A stretch of 64,000 nt of DNA from an uncultured delta proteobacterium (lineage in GTDB: Bacteria; Desulfobacterota; Desulfobulbia; Desulfobulbales; Desulfurivibrionaceae), in contig CAIPYE010000014.1 of assembly GCA_903869265.1 (NCBI GenBank), forward strand, positions 310,001 to 374,000. Direction: 5' to 3'. Shown piece after piece: positions 15,607 through 24,635 of this stretch. Under the pieces are notes generated by a model. That model did not search any database, was not told where the DNA came from, and saw nothing but the letters and a program-made list of their open reading frames with translations. A program made the translations under genes and the position numbers. Within the stretch, counting starts at the first letter, position 1. Each line of letters starts with the position of its first letter.

Positions 15607-16203
15607 TTATTGCTGTCCTGGATCAGCTTCCGGCTGAGGCGCCAAGGGAGAATAGGTTGTTTTCTGGGCGGAAACCCCGCCGGAGATGATGAGCTTCATG
15701 ACCGCGCCGGGATCGGCGGTAAGGGGCGAGACTCGGCTCCGGTCGACAATGATGAGGTTGCCGGCAAAATTGTAGGCCTGGGGCAGGTAGACGGCGACAC
15801 TGTTTGCAACACCAAAAGCAGAGAGATCGTCTCGGGTAATGAACCCCAGCAGATGGATCTTGTTGTCCGCATCAATGGCAACCTGAACCGGCTTGTTGAA
15901 GCTTTTTTTATCTCCCACAAAGGCATGGGTCAGATCCTTGATGGAGCTATAGATCATGGTAACCAACGGCAGCTTGGCAAAAAGCCGATCCACCAGGAGA
16001 ACAACCCGGTTGGCCAGCAGGTTGGAGGTCATAAATCCCATGACCAGGATGAGACCGATGGTGAAGAGAAAGCCGGCTCCTGGTATAGCAAAGGAGAACA
16101 TCCCGTCGATTTTGGTAAAAATGATATAAATCACATAGGCTGTGGCCACCACCGGTACGAGAACGGCAAGGCCCTGCAGGAAATACTGGCTGATTTTTTT
16201 CAT
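15607..16203 (-). CDS. DUF502 membrane protein
   Basis: A 198-residue protein of the DUF502 family. Two transmembrane helices lie at about 9-30 and 43-63, followed by the family block LVTMIYSSIKDLTHAF and a soluble domain with FITRDDL and a conserved VAVYLP stretch. The C-terminus is Pro/Gln-rich and not conserved. Function of the family is unknown. It is followed immediately by the ferredoxin-like gene. Confidence 0.85.
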   Translation of the reverse strand: MKKISQYFLQGLAVLVPVVATAYVIYIIFTKIDGMFSFAIPGAGFLFTIGLILVMGFMTSNLLANRVVLLVDRLFAKLPLVTMIYSSIKDLTHAFVGDKKSFNKPVQVAIDADNKIHLLGFITRDDLSAFGVANSVAVYLPQAYNFAGNLIIVDRSRVSPLTADPGAVMKLIISGGVSAQKTTYSPLAPQPEADPGQQ

Positions 16204-16524
16204 GATTCGGTCCTGTGTGTTTTTCTGCTTGCTTTGGAAGCCTGGTTTCCTTGGAGAATTTAAGATTGGTGCAACGGAAAAAGTCCGGAATCATAATACC
16301 GCTGCTGGGGGAAATAGCCACAACACTGTTGATCCGGAACCCCATGCTATCAGGCAATGCTGAAAACGAGCGGGACTCACGGGGACGAGGGGCAGTAAGG
16401 CCGGCAATTTAATACTTGAAAAACCCGGGAAAGACTATAAGTTGGGGGAGTCTGACTGTGCAGCGCACCCGCAACGGGCAACCGTTGCCGACGAAATAAA
16501 AAATACCCCCAGGAGGAAGCCAAC
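16204..16524. other. Intergenic region upstream of the 42-aa membrane ORF
   Basis: A 321-base gap between the DUF502 gene (minus) and a small plus-strand ORF. The only structure seen is a short GGCAA-CCG-TTGCC palindrome near 16480 and a weak TTGAAA/TATAAG pair near 16417-16438 with short spacing. No RNA gene was recognised. Confidence 0.4.
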
Positions 16525-16653
16525 ATGAGTGGACATGACGAACATCACGACGACCCGCACGGATACGGCCACGATGAACCGGACGTTGCCGCAAAGATAG
16601 GGATCATTTTTATCTGCGTTGCCGCAGCGCTCTATTTCATTTCTCGGTTTTAG
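16525..16653 (+). CDS. Small single-pass membrane protein (42 aa)
   Basis: A 42-codon ORF with a strong AGGAGGAAG site at 16511-16519. The product starts with a His/Asp-rich segment (MSGHDEHHDDPHGYGHDEPD) and ends with one hydrophobic helix (KIGIIFICVAAALYFISRF). The polar part could bind a divalent metal. Ribosome site, composition and clean membrane helix make it a likely real gene, though no family is recognised. Confidence 0.65.
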   Translation: MSGHDEHHDDPHGYGHDEPDVAAKIGIIFICVAAALYFISRF

Positions 16654-16778
16654 CTTACGGCAAAAGGGGGTAGTGGCGGCAGAAGACTGCCAGGGCCATT
16701 ACCCTTCCTTTTCGTGTCGCCCCAGACCTTGCCCCCTGACGGCGAAGTTGCGCGCCCGTTGCCCCGGGTGAGGTTTCC

Positions 16779-17822
16779 ATGCCCATTTCCCGTTTTTATT
16801 ACCCTCCAGCTTTTTTTCTCGGGCTTTCCCTGTGCCTGTCCTGCCTCGCGGCTCCAACCCCTTCCCAGGCCGAAGAAGAAGTGGAACTGCCGTGGACCAT
16901 GCACGTCTATTTTGAAAATGATCTGTTCACCGGCACGGATCGCAACTACACCAACGGCGTCAAGATCTCCCTCATCTCTCCAGACCTTGTCAGCTTTGTG
17001 AAAAGCGGCAAGCTGCCGAAGTGGAGTCTGGAATACATCTACCGATTGCCCTTTATCAACGATCCTGACCCGACCTTGAAGCACAAGGTGGAATTTTCCA
17101 TTGGCCAGAACATGTACACCCCAGCCGACACCTCCTGTAGCGAGCTGATTGATACTGATCGCCCCTATGCCGGTTGGACCTATGGTGCCGTGGCATTTCA
17201 CACCAGAAGCAGCGAGCGGATGGACACCATCGAGCTGCAGTTGGGCTTGGTGGGGCCGCAGTCCTATGCCAAGGAAGCGCAGAATATGGTGCACGACCTC
17301 CGCGATCTGCCGCGGGCAAATGGCTGGGAGCATCAGCTGAAAAACGAGCCGGGGTTGGCCGCGATTTACGAACGCAAGTGGCAGATTGATCCCTTCTTCA
17401 GCAGGGGCGACTTTGCCATGGATGCCATCACCCATCTGGGCTGCTCTTTGGGCAATGTCGCCACCTATGCCAATACCGGCTTTGAAACCAGGCTGGGTTG
17501 GAACCTGCCCGACGATTTTGGGGTAAGCCTGATCCGGCCGGCAGGCAACACCGGGTTTTCCGCACACCAGCAGCCGGGCGGCTACCTCTTCGCTGCGGTC
17601 AACGGTCGCGCTGTGCTGCGGGATATCTTTCTGGACGGCAATACCTTTGCCGACAGTTACAGTATCAGCAAGAAGCCCTTTGTTGCCGACCTGGCAGGCG
17701 GGGCAGCCCTCTACCTCAAGCAGTACAAGTTGACCTGGACCCAGGTGCTTCGCACCAAGGAATTCGTCGGCCAGTCCGACAGCCACAGCTTCGGATCCCT
17801 CATTTTTTCCTTCTTTTTTTAG
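16779..17822 (+). CDS. LpxR-like lipid A deacylase (DUF2219)
   Basis: A 347-residue outer-membrane protein. A signal peptide ends near SQA (about residue 31). The mature start WTMHVYFENDLFTGTDRNYTNGVKIS is the family signature; LpxR removes the 3'-acyloxyacyl chain of lipid A at the outer face, with Asn, Asp and Thr from this segment in its active site. The DRPYAGWTYG stretch (about residue 127) is also conserved. The C-terminus ends in phenylalanine, as expected for a beta-barrel. Length is near the family norm. Activity on lipid A here is inferred from the family. Confidence 0.85.
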   Translation: MPISRFYYPPAFFLGLSLCLSCLAAPTPSQAEEEVELPWTMHVYFENDLFTGTDRNYTNGVKISLISPDLVSFVKSGKLPKWSLEYIYRLPFINDPDPTLKHKVEFSIGQNMYTPADTSCSELIDTDRPYAGWTYGAVAFHTRSSERMDTIELQLGLVGPQSYAKEAQNMVHDLRDLPRANGWEHQLKNEPGLAAIYERKWQIDPFFSRGDFAMDAITHLGCSLGNVATYANTGFETRLGWNLPDDFGVSLIRPAGNTGFSAHQQPGGYLFAAVNGRAVLRDIFLDGNTFADSYSISKKPFVADLAGGAALYLKQYKLTWTQVLRTKEFVGQSDSHSFGSLIFSFFF

Positions 17823-17895
17823 CCTTTTCCCTCACCGGCACGGGTGCAGGATAAAGAATGCCGCCATTCGTCCATCCCATGGTTTTCTAACTCTG

Positions 17896-18879
17896 CTAGG
17901 TTGTGAGCGCCCTGCGACCATAAATAAAAAACACAAGAATAATCAAGGTTACCAGCCATGCCAGGATGTAGATGACCATGGCGCGTTTCGCCTTCTTTTT
18001 TTGCCACCAGGTGCGCGGTCGGATGTCTTTGACGAAGAAGACCACCTTGCTGGCCAGGTTGACGCAGACCAGGTTGATGGCCAGGAGTAAGCCTGCGCCC
18101 AATGCCAGGTCAATTTTCCCGTGGCCCAGCATGAGGCCGAGGGTCACAGCCGGAGGGAGCAAGGCCACCGCCACCATCACCCCGACCAGGACGCTGGACA
18201 AACCGGTGGTCATGGAGAGGGCTGCCGCCGCGCCCGAGGCCAGGGCAAGGGCAACGGAGTCGAGTCCCACCTGGGTGCGGGCGATAAGCTCCGGGCTTTT
18301 GCCCGCAAACGGCCAAGAAACACCGATCACAACAGAGAGGGTTATGGCCAGCACGATTCCCACGGAGTTGGTCAGCGCCGATTTGCGCATCAGGGCGATG
18401 TCGCCCAGGGCGGTGCCGAGACCAAAGGCGAGATTGGGGCCGAGCAAGGGGGCAATCACCATGGCGCCGATCACCACGGCCACGTTGTTCTCGATGATTC
18501 CGATGGCCGCAACGATTGTTGAGAGGAAGACTAAGACGAGGAAATTAAGGTCCAGCCGGGAATTTTTTTCGACTTCTTCATAGAGGGCTTCCCTGGCTGT
18601 GGTGGCCGCATCTTCCTCTTTAAGCTCCTCTTCCGTTGGTTTGGGCAGAGAAATTTCAACGGGCAGGACCACGATTCTGGCGGCTGGATGCTTGTCAAGG
18701 AGCATCTGCAGGGCATCGAGCACAGATTGAAGCTTGTCTTCGGTTACCAGCAGGCGCATGGGCTGCATGTTGTCCTTGCCCACCACCCCGAGGCGGAAAT
18801 CGGCAATTTCGTGTTTTTCCGCGATGGCTGAAACTTTCTCGGCGCTCTCTGCGTCGGTGAGCATCTCAACGTACTTCAT
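17896..18879 (-). CDS. DUF389 (TIGR00341) membrane protein
   Basis: A 327-residue protein. The N-terminal soluble domain (about 1-105) has a ferredoxin-like pattern of the type found in this family. The membrane domain (about 110-325) holds the signature LVFLSTIVAAIGIIENNVAV and VIGAMVIAPLLGPNLA, with about six helices. The family function is unknown. It lies 85 bases downstream of V-ATPase subunit D on the same strand and might be read through from that operon. GAGAGGAAA precedes the ATG. Confidence 0.85.
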   Translation of the reverse strand: MKYVEMLTDAESAEKVSAIAEKHEIADFRLGVVGKDNMQPMRLLVTEDKLQSVLDALQMLLDKHPAARIVVLPVEISLPKPTEEELKEEDAATTAREALYEEVEKNSRLDLNFLVLVFLSTIVAAIGIIENNVAVVIGAMVIAPLLGPNLAFGLGTALGDIALMRKSALTNSVGIVLAITLSVVIGVSWPFAGKSPELIARTQVGLDSVALALASGAAAALSMTTGLSSVLVGVMVAVALLPPAVTLGLMLGHGKIDLALGAGLLLAINLVCVNLASKVVFFVKDIRPRTWWQKKKAKRAMVIYILAWLVTLIILVFFIYGRRALTT

Positions 18880-18964
18880 TTTTCCTCTCTTTTTTGTTTG
18901 GTCGCGCCTTGTGCGCGAACGAAGTTGCTCCTGTGCGGACGGACACCAGATAATCCTTGTTGCA

Positions 18965-19612
18965 TCAAGGCGTTGGCCCCACAGCGTTCTTATTTTTGTG
19001 CCGCATGTCTTTAAAGCGTTTTAAGCGAAAATAATCCTCCCGCTCCCGCTCTCCGATATATTGGCTCACCATGTGGATCCTGCCAGCCATCTGCGGCAGG
19101 ATGCGTTCCTCAAGAACTCGCGACTTCCGGGAGGTATTCTGAATCGTTTCGCCGAGATTTTTGAGCTTGCTCTCATGGCCGGCAACCTCCAGCATCTCCT
19201 CCACCAGCTGTTCAAAAAAGGAAAAAGTCTCCTCAAGAAATGGGGTGGTCGGGCCAAAATCATACTGGCGTTCAGCGGGGGAGCGTCGGATGGGGTCAAG
19301 AATTTTGGCACTCCGGTATTTTGCGCCCAGGGCATTCTTTTCTTCAATTTCAACCCCTGGATCATGCCGGTTTATTGCGGCCAGGGAGGAAATAGACGGC
19401 TCTCCTTCCAGCCCCCGGCTCACCGCAAGATACTGTCTCGCCTGCCAGTAAAGCGACATGATTTTTTTACGTTTTTCAATAAAGGGGCGGGCTGAGGCCA
19501 GGAACTCCACCACCAGGGCCTGCCGCCTGGCTTTGAGGATATTCAGGCTGTTGGCGATAATCTTCTTTTTTTCTTTGAGCTTCAGGAGGTAGGTGCGATT
19601 AGGGTGCATCAT
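18965..19612 (-). CDS. V/A-type ATPase subunit D
   Basis: A 215-residue central-stalk subunit. The N-terminal LKLKEKKKIIANSLNILKARRQAL and the C-terminal coiled coil (SRVLEERILPQMAGRIHMVSQYIGEREREDYFRLKRFK) are the two strands of the long rotor coiled coil typical of subunit D. It is the last gene of the operon and overlaps the stop of subunit B by four bases. It couples rotation of the K ring to catalysis in the A3B3 head. Confidence 0.9.
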   Translation of the reverse strand: MMHPNRTYLLKLKEKKKIIANSLNILKARRQALVVEFLASARPFIEKRKKIMSLYWQARQYLAVSRGLEGEPSISSLAAINRHDPGVEIEEKNALGAKYRSAKILDPIRRSPAERQYDFGPTTPFLEETFSFFEQLVEEMLEVAGHESKLKNLGETIQNTSRKSRVLEERILPQMAGRIHMVSQYIGEREREDYFRLKRFKDMRHKNKNAVGPTP

Positions 19613-20925
19613 GGTGGTGTGTACCTGGCCAGTAGTTCTTTCCCGAGATCAAGTGTCTCCAGCACGGAACGCCTGCCCACCTGATGATGGACGAATTCCT
19701 TTTCAAAACCATCGCAAAAATCAAGAATACGGCGGTCCGTTTCGGTCATGCCCTCGCGGCCGACGATTGCCGCCAGCCCCCGCAGATCGCGGCCTCGGGC
19801 ATATTGCCGATACAGATCATTGGCCACCGTGCGATGGTCCTTTCTGGTCAAGCCCTCGCCAATACCGTGCTGCATCAGCCGTGAAAGGCTCGGCAGAACA
19901 TCGATCGGCGGATAAATCCCCTGCTGGTGCATCTCGCGGCTCAAAACAATCTGGCCCTCGGTGATATAGCCGGTGAGGTCGGGAATGGGATGGGTGATGT
20001 CATCCTCGGGCATGGTCACCACAGGGAGCATGGTCACGGAGCCGGGGCGGCCCTTGATGCGTCCGGCCCGTTCAAAGAGCAGAGCCAGGTCGGAATACAT
20101 GTAGCCCGGATAGCCCCGCCGCCCGGGCAGTTCTTCCCGGGCCGAGGAGATTTCCCGCAGGGCGTCGCAGTAGTTGGTCATGTCCGTGACAACCGCCAGG
20201 GCATCCATGCCATGCTGGAAGGCGAAATATTCGGCCACCGTCAACCCGAATCTGGGGGCCAGCAGCCGCTCCAGCACCGAATCACTGGCCAGATTGACGA
20301 TGGCCACATAATGGGTGTTCAGCTCTTCCAGGGTGCGCATGTAAAAAGCATAATCATGGTGGGTGAGACCCAGGGCCACAAAAATCACCACGAAATTGCC
20401 CTGAGGCGTTCGGGAATATTTGAGGATATCGGCCACCATCTGCCGCGAGGGCAGACCGGCGCAGGAAAAGATGGGCAGCTTCTGACCCTTGACCAGGGTG
20501 GTGAGGCCGTCAATGGCGGAAATGCCGGTTTCGATGAACTCCCGCGGACTTTCCCGGAGGGTGGGATTGAGAGGGAAGCCGCCGGTTGGCCACCAGCGGT
20601 CGGGCACAAACATGGGTTTATTGTCCAGGGGGTGCATGGAGCCGCTGAACACCCGGTTGAGCATGGTGGGAGAGAGGGGCGTTTGCTTGATGGCGTCGGT
20701 GAAGACAACGGTGGTGTTTTGTATGTCAAGACCGCGGCATTCGCCAAACACCTGAATGAGCACATCGTTTTTATGCACGGTCAGGACCTCGCCTTCCAGC
20801 TCGTGCCCGTCCGGGGCGATCACCCGGACCACCTCGCCCATGCGGACCGCCTCCACCTGCCCTACAAACAACAGCTGGCTGCGTATCCCCTGCAGCGTGG
20901 AGTACCGATATTCGGCAAGCCGCAT
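19609..20925 (-). CDS. V/A-type ATPase subunit B
   Basis: A 438-residue non-catalytic head subunit. It has the beta-barrel start, IDGLTTLVKGQKLPIFSCAGLP in place of a working P-loop (no GxxxxGKT), the SAREELPGRRGYPGYMYSDL block and the GSVTMLPVVTMPEDDITHPIPDLTGYI segment typical of subunit B. Its ATG overlaps the stop of subunit A by one base (TAATG), so the pair is translationally coupled for equal amounts. Confidence 0.95.
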   Translation of the reverse strand: MRLAEYRYSTLQGIRSQLLFVGQVEAVRMGEVVRVIAPDGHELEGEVLTVHKNDVLIQVFGECRGLDIQNTTVVFTDAIKQTPLSPTMLNRVFSGSMHPLDNKPMFVPDRWWPTGGFPLNPTLRESPREFIETGISAIDGLTTLVKGQKLPIFSCAGLPSRQMVADILKYSRTPQGNFVVIFVALGLTHHDYAFYMRTLEELNTHYVAIVNLASDSVLERLLAPRFGLTVAEYFAFQHGMDALAVVTDMTNYCDALREISSAREELPGRRGYPGYMYSDLALLFERAGRIKGRPGSVTMLPVVTMPEDDITHPIPDLTGYITEGQIVLSREMHQQGIYPPIDVLPSLSRLMQHGIGEGLTRKDHRTVANDLYRQYARGRDLRGLAAIVGREGMTETDRRILDFCDGFEKEFVHHQVGRRSVLETLDLGKELLARYTPP

Positions 20926-22541
20926 TATTGCATCTCCTTGAGAAGAACGGACAGCTCCTCGCCCTGGGCCAGACGTGTGGTTGCTTCCTCATACTGCCGG
21001 ACAATGAGATCCATCAGGCGGACTGTTTGCTCCGGGGTGGAAAAACCATCATCGCTGAAGGAGTTCTGGCAGAGAAAACGATCGCGGAGTTCGCCTGCGG
21101 TGTGGAGCAGCAGATGGTCTTCATCCTGCAACTCTTCGGCCCCCACGATTTCAGAAACCTCGCGCAGCTTTTCCTCCTTTTGCAATAAGGCCAACCCTTT
21201 TTGCTTGAGCGTAGCCCATGCCGGGGAGACGGCCTCGCTGAAGTGCTTGTCCACATCCTCCGCATACAGGGAATAGCTTTGCACCCAGTTTATCGCGGGA
21301 AAGTGGCGGCGGTGGGCCAGGCTGGTGTCCAGCATGTAAAAGGCGCCGCTGGCCCGGAGACAGGCCTGGGTTGTCGGTTCGGTGAAATCGCCCCCCGGCG
21401 GGGAAACGGAAAGAATCATGCTCAAGGAACCCATCTTGCCGTTGATTGTTTCCACCACCCCGGCCCTGGAAAAGTACCCGGAAAGGCGGGAGGCGAGATA
21501 GGTGGGGTAGCCCTCTTCGCCGGGCATCTCCTCCAGGGCCGAGGAAACCTCGCGCAGGGCCTCGGCCCAACGGGAAATACTGTCTGCCAGAAGGAGAACG
21601 TGGCAACCCATGTCCCGGTAATATTCCGCCATGGAGACTGCGGTATAGATGGAGGCCTCCCGGGCGGCCACCGACATGTTGGAGGTGTTGGCCACCATGA
21701 TGGTCCTTTCCGCCAGCGGTCTCCCGGACCAGGGGTCGTTCAGGGAGGCAAATTCTTCAAGCATCTCCGCCATTTCGTTGCCGCGCTCGCCGCAGCCCAC
21801 ATAGACAACGACATCAACCGCGGCATGCTTGGCAATGGCTTGTTCCAGAATGGTTTTTCCGGTGCCGAAGCCGCCGGGGATAATGGCAGTGCCGCCCAGG
21901 GAAAGGGGGAAGAAGAAATCAAGGACCCGCTGGCCGGTGATCAGCGGGGAGGTGGGCGGCAGCTTCCTGCGAAAGGGCCTGGGCGTGCGGATGGGCCAAT
22001 CGTGGGCGGGATGAAGCAGGGTGGTGTCTTCCAGCGTGGCCACAGGGGTTTGCAGATTTATTTCGCCAAGGGCAATGGTGGAGATAACGCCGCCTGTCTG
22101 CGCAAAAATATAGTGATCAAAAGAATTTTCCCGGACAAATCCGAGGGCGCCGCCTGCCTCAATCCTGTCCCCTGCCTTTTTCAGGGGGGTGAAAAGCCAG
22201 GTGCTGTCTTCGGGCAGACTCGGCAGCTCGCAGCCCGGTCGGATAAAAGGGCCGAATTTCTCACCCATCAAGGGCAGGGGCCGCTGCAAGCCATCGTAAA
22301 CCTGGCCCATCAAGCCGGGGCCGAGCCGCACGGAAAGCGGCACCCCAAGAGGCTGGGCAGGTTCGCCAACTCCCAACCCTTTGGTTTCCTCATACACCTG
22401 CACCACGGCATGATCACTGGCAAGGCGCACCACCTCGCCCTGCAGACCTCCATGCCCAACCTTGAGCCGGTCGTAGAGCTTGAGGTCCGCCAGATCCACC
22501 GTGACGGTGGGGCCGGTTATGCCGATAATGCGGCCGGTCAT
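20925..22541 (-). CDS. V/A-type ATPase catalytic subunit A
   Basis: A 538-residue catalytic subunit. The Walker A motif GGFGTGKT spans residues 223-230; the bulge region characteristic of A subunits (about 110-190) precedes it; ADSISRWAEALREVSSALEEMPGEEGYP carries the Walker B and arginine-finger neighbourhood. It is shorter than many A subunits (about 580), mainly at the C-terminus. It overlaps the stop of subunit F by four bases. Confidence 0.95.
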   Translation of the reverse strand: MTGRIIGITGPTVTVDLADLKLYDRLKVGHGGLQGEVVRLASDHAVVQVYEETKGLGVGEPAQPLGVPLSVRLGPGLMGQVYDGLQRPLPLMGEKFGPFIRPGCELPSLPEDSTWLFTPLKKAGDRIEAGGALGFVRENSFDHYIFAQTGGVISTIALGEINLQTPVATLEDTTLLHPAHDWPIRTPRPFRRKLPPTSPLITGQRVLDFFFPLSLGGTAIIPGGFGTGKTILEQAIAKHAAVDVVVYVGCGERGNEMAEMLEEFASLNDPWSGRPLAERTIMVANTSNMSVAAREASIYTAVSMAEYYRDMGCHVLLLADSISRWAEALREVSSALEEMPGEEGYPTYLASRLSGYFSRAGVVETINGKMGSLSMILSVSPPGGDFTEPTTQACLRASGAFYMLDTSLAHRRHFPAINWVQSYSLYAEDVDKHFSEAVSPAWATLKQKGLALLQKEEKLREVSEIVGAEELQDEDHLLLHTAGELRDRFLCQNSFSDDGFSTPEQTVRLMDLIVRQYEEATTRLAQGEELSVLLKEMQ

Positions 22542-22858
22542 ATCTCCAGCCTCACATGGTAGCCGATGGCCTTTTTAATGAGTTGCATGGCATAATCCTC
22601 GTGTACAACCTCTTCCGCAGCGGGCGCGGGCAGGACGAGAAGGAGGCCGCTCCAGTTTTTGCCCAAAACATGCAGGTCTTCCGCGCCGCTCCGGGCCAGC
22701 AGCCTTTCGTCGACAACAATGAGGGAGATCTGCTCCTCGCCCATCAATTCCCGGACAGTCTGCGCAAGCTCGGCCGGAGAGCAGACCAGTTCACGGATAC
22801 CGGCCAGATTGAAGCCGAGTCGCACATCCTCGGGGATAACAAAGACCATGTGCTTCAC
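22538..22858 (-). CDS. V/A-type ATPase subunit F
   Basis: A 106-residue Rossmann-like stalk subunit with the pattern MVFVIPEDVRLGFNLAGI at the N-terminus and EEQISLIVVDERLL in the middle. The GTG at 22858 is chosen because it overlaps the TGA of subunit C (GTGA) and an AAGGTGAT site lies just upstream; an ATG at 22849 is the alternative. The much longer frame to 23077 is not supported. Subunit F sits on the rotor with D and can regulate it. Confidence 0.88.
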   Translation of the reverse strand: MKHMVFVIPEDVRLGFNLAGIRELVCSPAELAQTVRELMGEEQISLIVVDERLLARSGAEDLHVLGKNWSGLLLVLPAPAAEEVVHEDYAMQLIKKAIGYHVRLEI

Positions 22859-23778
22859 TGGATCACCTTTGCCGCCAGAAGCTCCCCGCCCACCAGTCGA
22901 CCGTGCAAGAGCAGCCCCATGTTTCTGGCATGGATATCCTGCTGCCAGAGATAATGGATGATCCGCTCCTTCGTGCCGTTTCTGGCCTGCCGTTGCAAGA
23001 TGCGGCATAGGCGGTGCAGGAGAAAATCCTCCAGGGCCGAAAGCTCTTGCGCCTCTCTCGGCAGCCCGCTCTCCCACTGGAGTCTGGCAAGCACCCTGTC
23101 TGCCCGCTTCGGTTCAGCCAGCACCCTTTCCCAGTTTACGGCAAGATATCCGCCGTCCACAAAAGTCATTTTCTCCTGCCAGAGGTTGGCCTTGGCCAGG
23201 GCGAGAATATTGCGCTGGTCAACAAGACCCTTAAAAAACGAACGCACCGTTGCTTCCGGGGCAGCCAAGCCTATGCGTTCAAAATAAAGCTGATACAGCT
23301 GCCCTTCAAAAGCCAGGAGACCTTTTTTTTTGTAACCCTCGGCTAGGCCTGAAAAACCTGGGTCAAGGCGGGTGCAGAGAAATTTTTCCAGCCTTTCCGC
23401 CAACGCCTTCGGTTCCTCCTCGTCTTGCAGCGCTTTGAGCAATTCCGGGCAGAGCAGCGACTGGGGCAGAAAAGAATGAAGCAGGGCTCCCGATGCCCGT
23501 GCCTGACGAACCCGCAGCCAGTTGACCAGGGTTTTCAGTTCAAAAAAAAGAAAAAGCGGGCCAAGATCGCACCGCAACCGGCTGTGCAACTGGTGGTACA
23601 GCCAGAAACGCTCCGCCTGCAACTGTCCGGCTATATCCTGATCCGTGGCCCAGGGCACAGGGTTATCCCCGTCAAGGCAACCCTGAACGCTTGCGGCAGC
23701 GGCAGCATTTCGTGCCAGAAGGCGCGGGAGAAGATATTCGGAAGGAAATTCCGACTGCGGCAGGTTACGAAGCAGCAT
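22855..23778 (-). CDS. V/A-type ATPase subunit C
   Basis: A 307-residue, almost wholly helical subunit that links the rotor to the K ring (equivalent to eukaryotic subunit d). The ATG at 23778 follows AGGAGGAGAAG and overlaps the end of subunit E by 14 bases; the longer frame to 23958 is antisense-like filler. Similarity is weak, as is normal for this subunit, but FELKTLVNWLRVRQA, DQRNILALAKANLW and its place between E and F support the call. Confidence 0.85.
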   Translation of the reverse strand: MLLRNLPQSEFPSEYLLPRLLARNAAAAASVQGCLDGDNPVPWATDQDIAGQLQAERFWLYHQLHSRLRCDLGPLFLFFELKTLVNWLRVRQARASGALLHSFLPQSLLCPELLKALQDEEEPKALAERLEKFLCTRLDPGFSGLAEGYKKKGLLAFEGQLYQLYFERIGLAAPEATVRSFFKGLVDQRNILALAKANLWQEKMTFVDGGYLAVNWERVLAEPKRADRVLARLQWESGLPREAQELSALEDFLLHRLCRILQRQARNGTKERIIHYLWQQDIHARNMGLLLHGRLVGGELLAAKVIQ

Positions 23779-24337
23779 TCTTCTTCTCCTCCTGCAGAGT
23801 GCGGAAAAATCCCGGCAGGATCCGGGGCCAGGCCCGTTCAAGCCGTTTTTCCAGGGTGTTGACCACGCTGACCCGGCCATCCACGGATTCGGCGACAAGG
23901 CCGCCGGAAATATTTTTGTCACCTGCAACCTCTGCTTGTGGAAAAAGCGCGCGGGCAAGCTCGACGTCGCTTTCGTTTACGCGGAGCTGCTTCCATTCCA
24001 CCTGGGGCAGCTCCTTGGCACAGGCGGAAAGCAGCCGGTGCCCGCATTGCTCGCGCAACCAGTGCAGCTCTTTTTGGGCCAGATCGTACAAACGTTCGGC
24101 AAGCCGTGTTTCCGCTTCCGATTGGCGCAGCCAGGCTTTTTCTTCCGCTTCCACCATCAAGCCGCGGCCAAACTCCGCGAGGGCCTGCTGACCCAGGAGC
24201 TGACACCGCTTTCTTTCCTCTGCCAGAGCTGCCTCTTTCTCTTGCTGATAGTCGCGCACCTCTGCCTCCGCCTGCTGCCAGATAGCTCTGACTTTTTCTT
24301 CCCCCACGGTGCGCAGATGCTCGAAAAGCGTATCCAT
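23765..24337 (-). CDS. V/A-type ATPase subunit E
   Basis: A 190-residue peripheral-stalk subunit. The N-terminal half (about 1-95) is a charged helix rich in Glu, Gln, Ala and Arg, suited to the E/G stalk coiled coil. The C-terminal half is a mixed domain ending in a Val/Ser strand region (DKNISGGLVAESVDGRVSVVNTL) that binds the head. It lies between subunits K and C. Confidence 0.88.
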   Translation of the reverse strand: MDTLFEHLRTVGEEKVRAIWQQAEAEVRDYQQEKEAALAEERKRCQLLGQQALAEFGRGLMVEAEEKAWLRQSEAETRLAERLYDLAQKELHWLREQCGHRLLSACAKELPQVEWKQLRVNESDVELARALFPQAEVAGDKNISGGLVAESVDGRVSVVNTLEKRLERAWPRILPGFFRTLQEEKKNAAS

Positions 24338-24347
24338 TTTCCCAACC

Positions 24348-24578
24348 CTATTTCAAAAGAATCATGGCCGCGATGACAAAGCCCAGAATCACCATGGTTT
24401 CTGGGATCGCCACCAGGATAATGATTGTCGCGGTCAGTTCCGGTTTTTCGGCAAGGGCTCCGGCGCCGGCCGCGCCTATCTTGGCTTGGGCCCAGGCCGT
24501 GGCCAGGGCGCTTAACCCCAATGCCATGGCTGCGGCAAAGGCCATCAGAATTTTATCCAGACCGATTACTCCATCCAT
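24348..24578 (-). CDS. V/A-type ATPase proteolipid subunit K
   Basis: A 76-residue rotor-ring subunit with a single helical hairpin (helix 1 about 10-38, helix 2 about 50-74), rather than the doubled form of some bacterial NtpK proteins. The ion-carrying carboxylate is the Glu in IPETMVILGF. The residue after it is Thr, which also occurs in sodium-binding rings, but the sequence alone does not settle H+ or Na+ use. Stoichiometric excess over other subunits is expected, and the gene has wider flanking gaps than its neighbours. Confidence 0.92.
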   Translation of the reverse strand: MDGVIGLDKILMAFAAAMALGLSALATAWAQAKIGAAGAGALAEKPELTATIIILVAIPETMVILGFVIAAMILLK

Positions 24579-24635
24579 ATGCTCCTCCTTTTTTAGTTGC
24601 CATGCATCAGCATGGTCGTGCTTCCCAGAAAAACA

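Noticed and set aside
16417-16524. Possible riboswitch before the 42-residue ORF
   Set aside because: I looked for cobalamin or c-di-GMP type conserved motifs and found none.
21201-22562. 453-codon plus-strand open frame across the ATPase genes
   Set aside because: Antisense to subunit A, whose catalytic motifs are intact.
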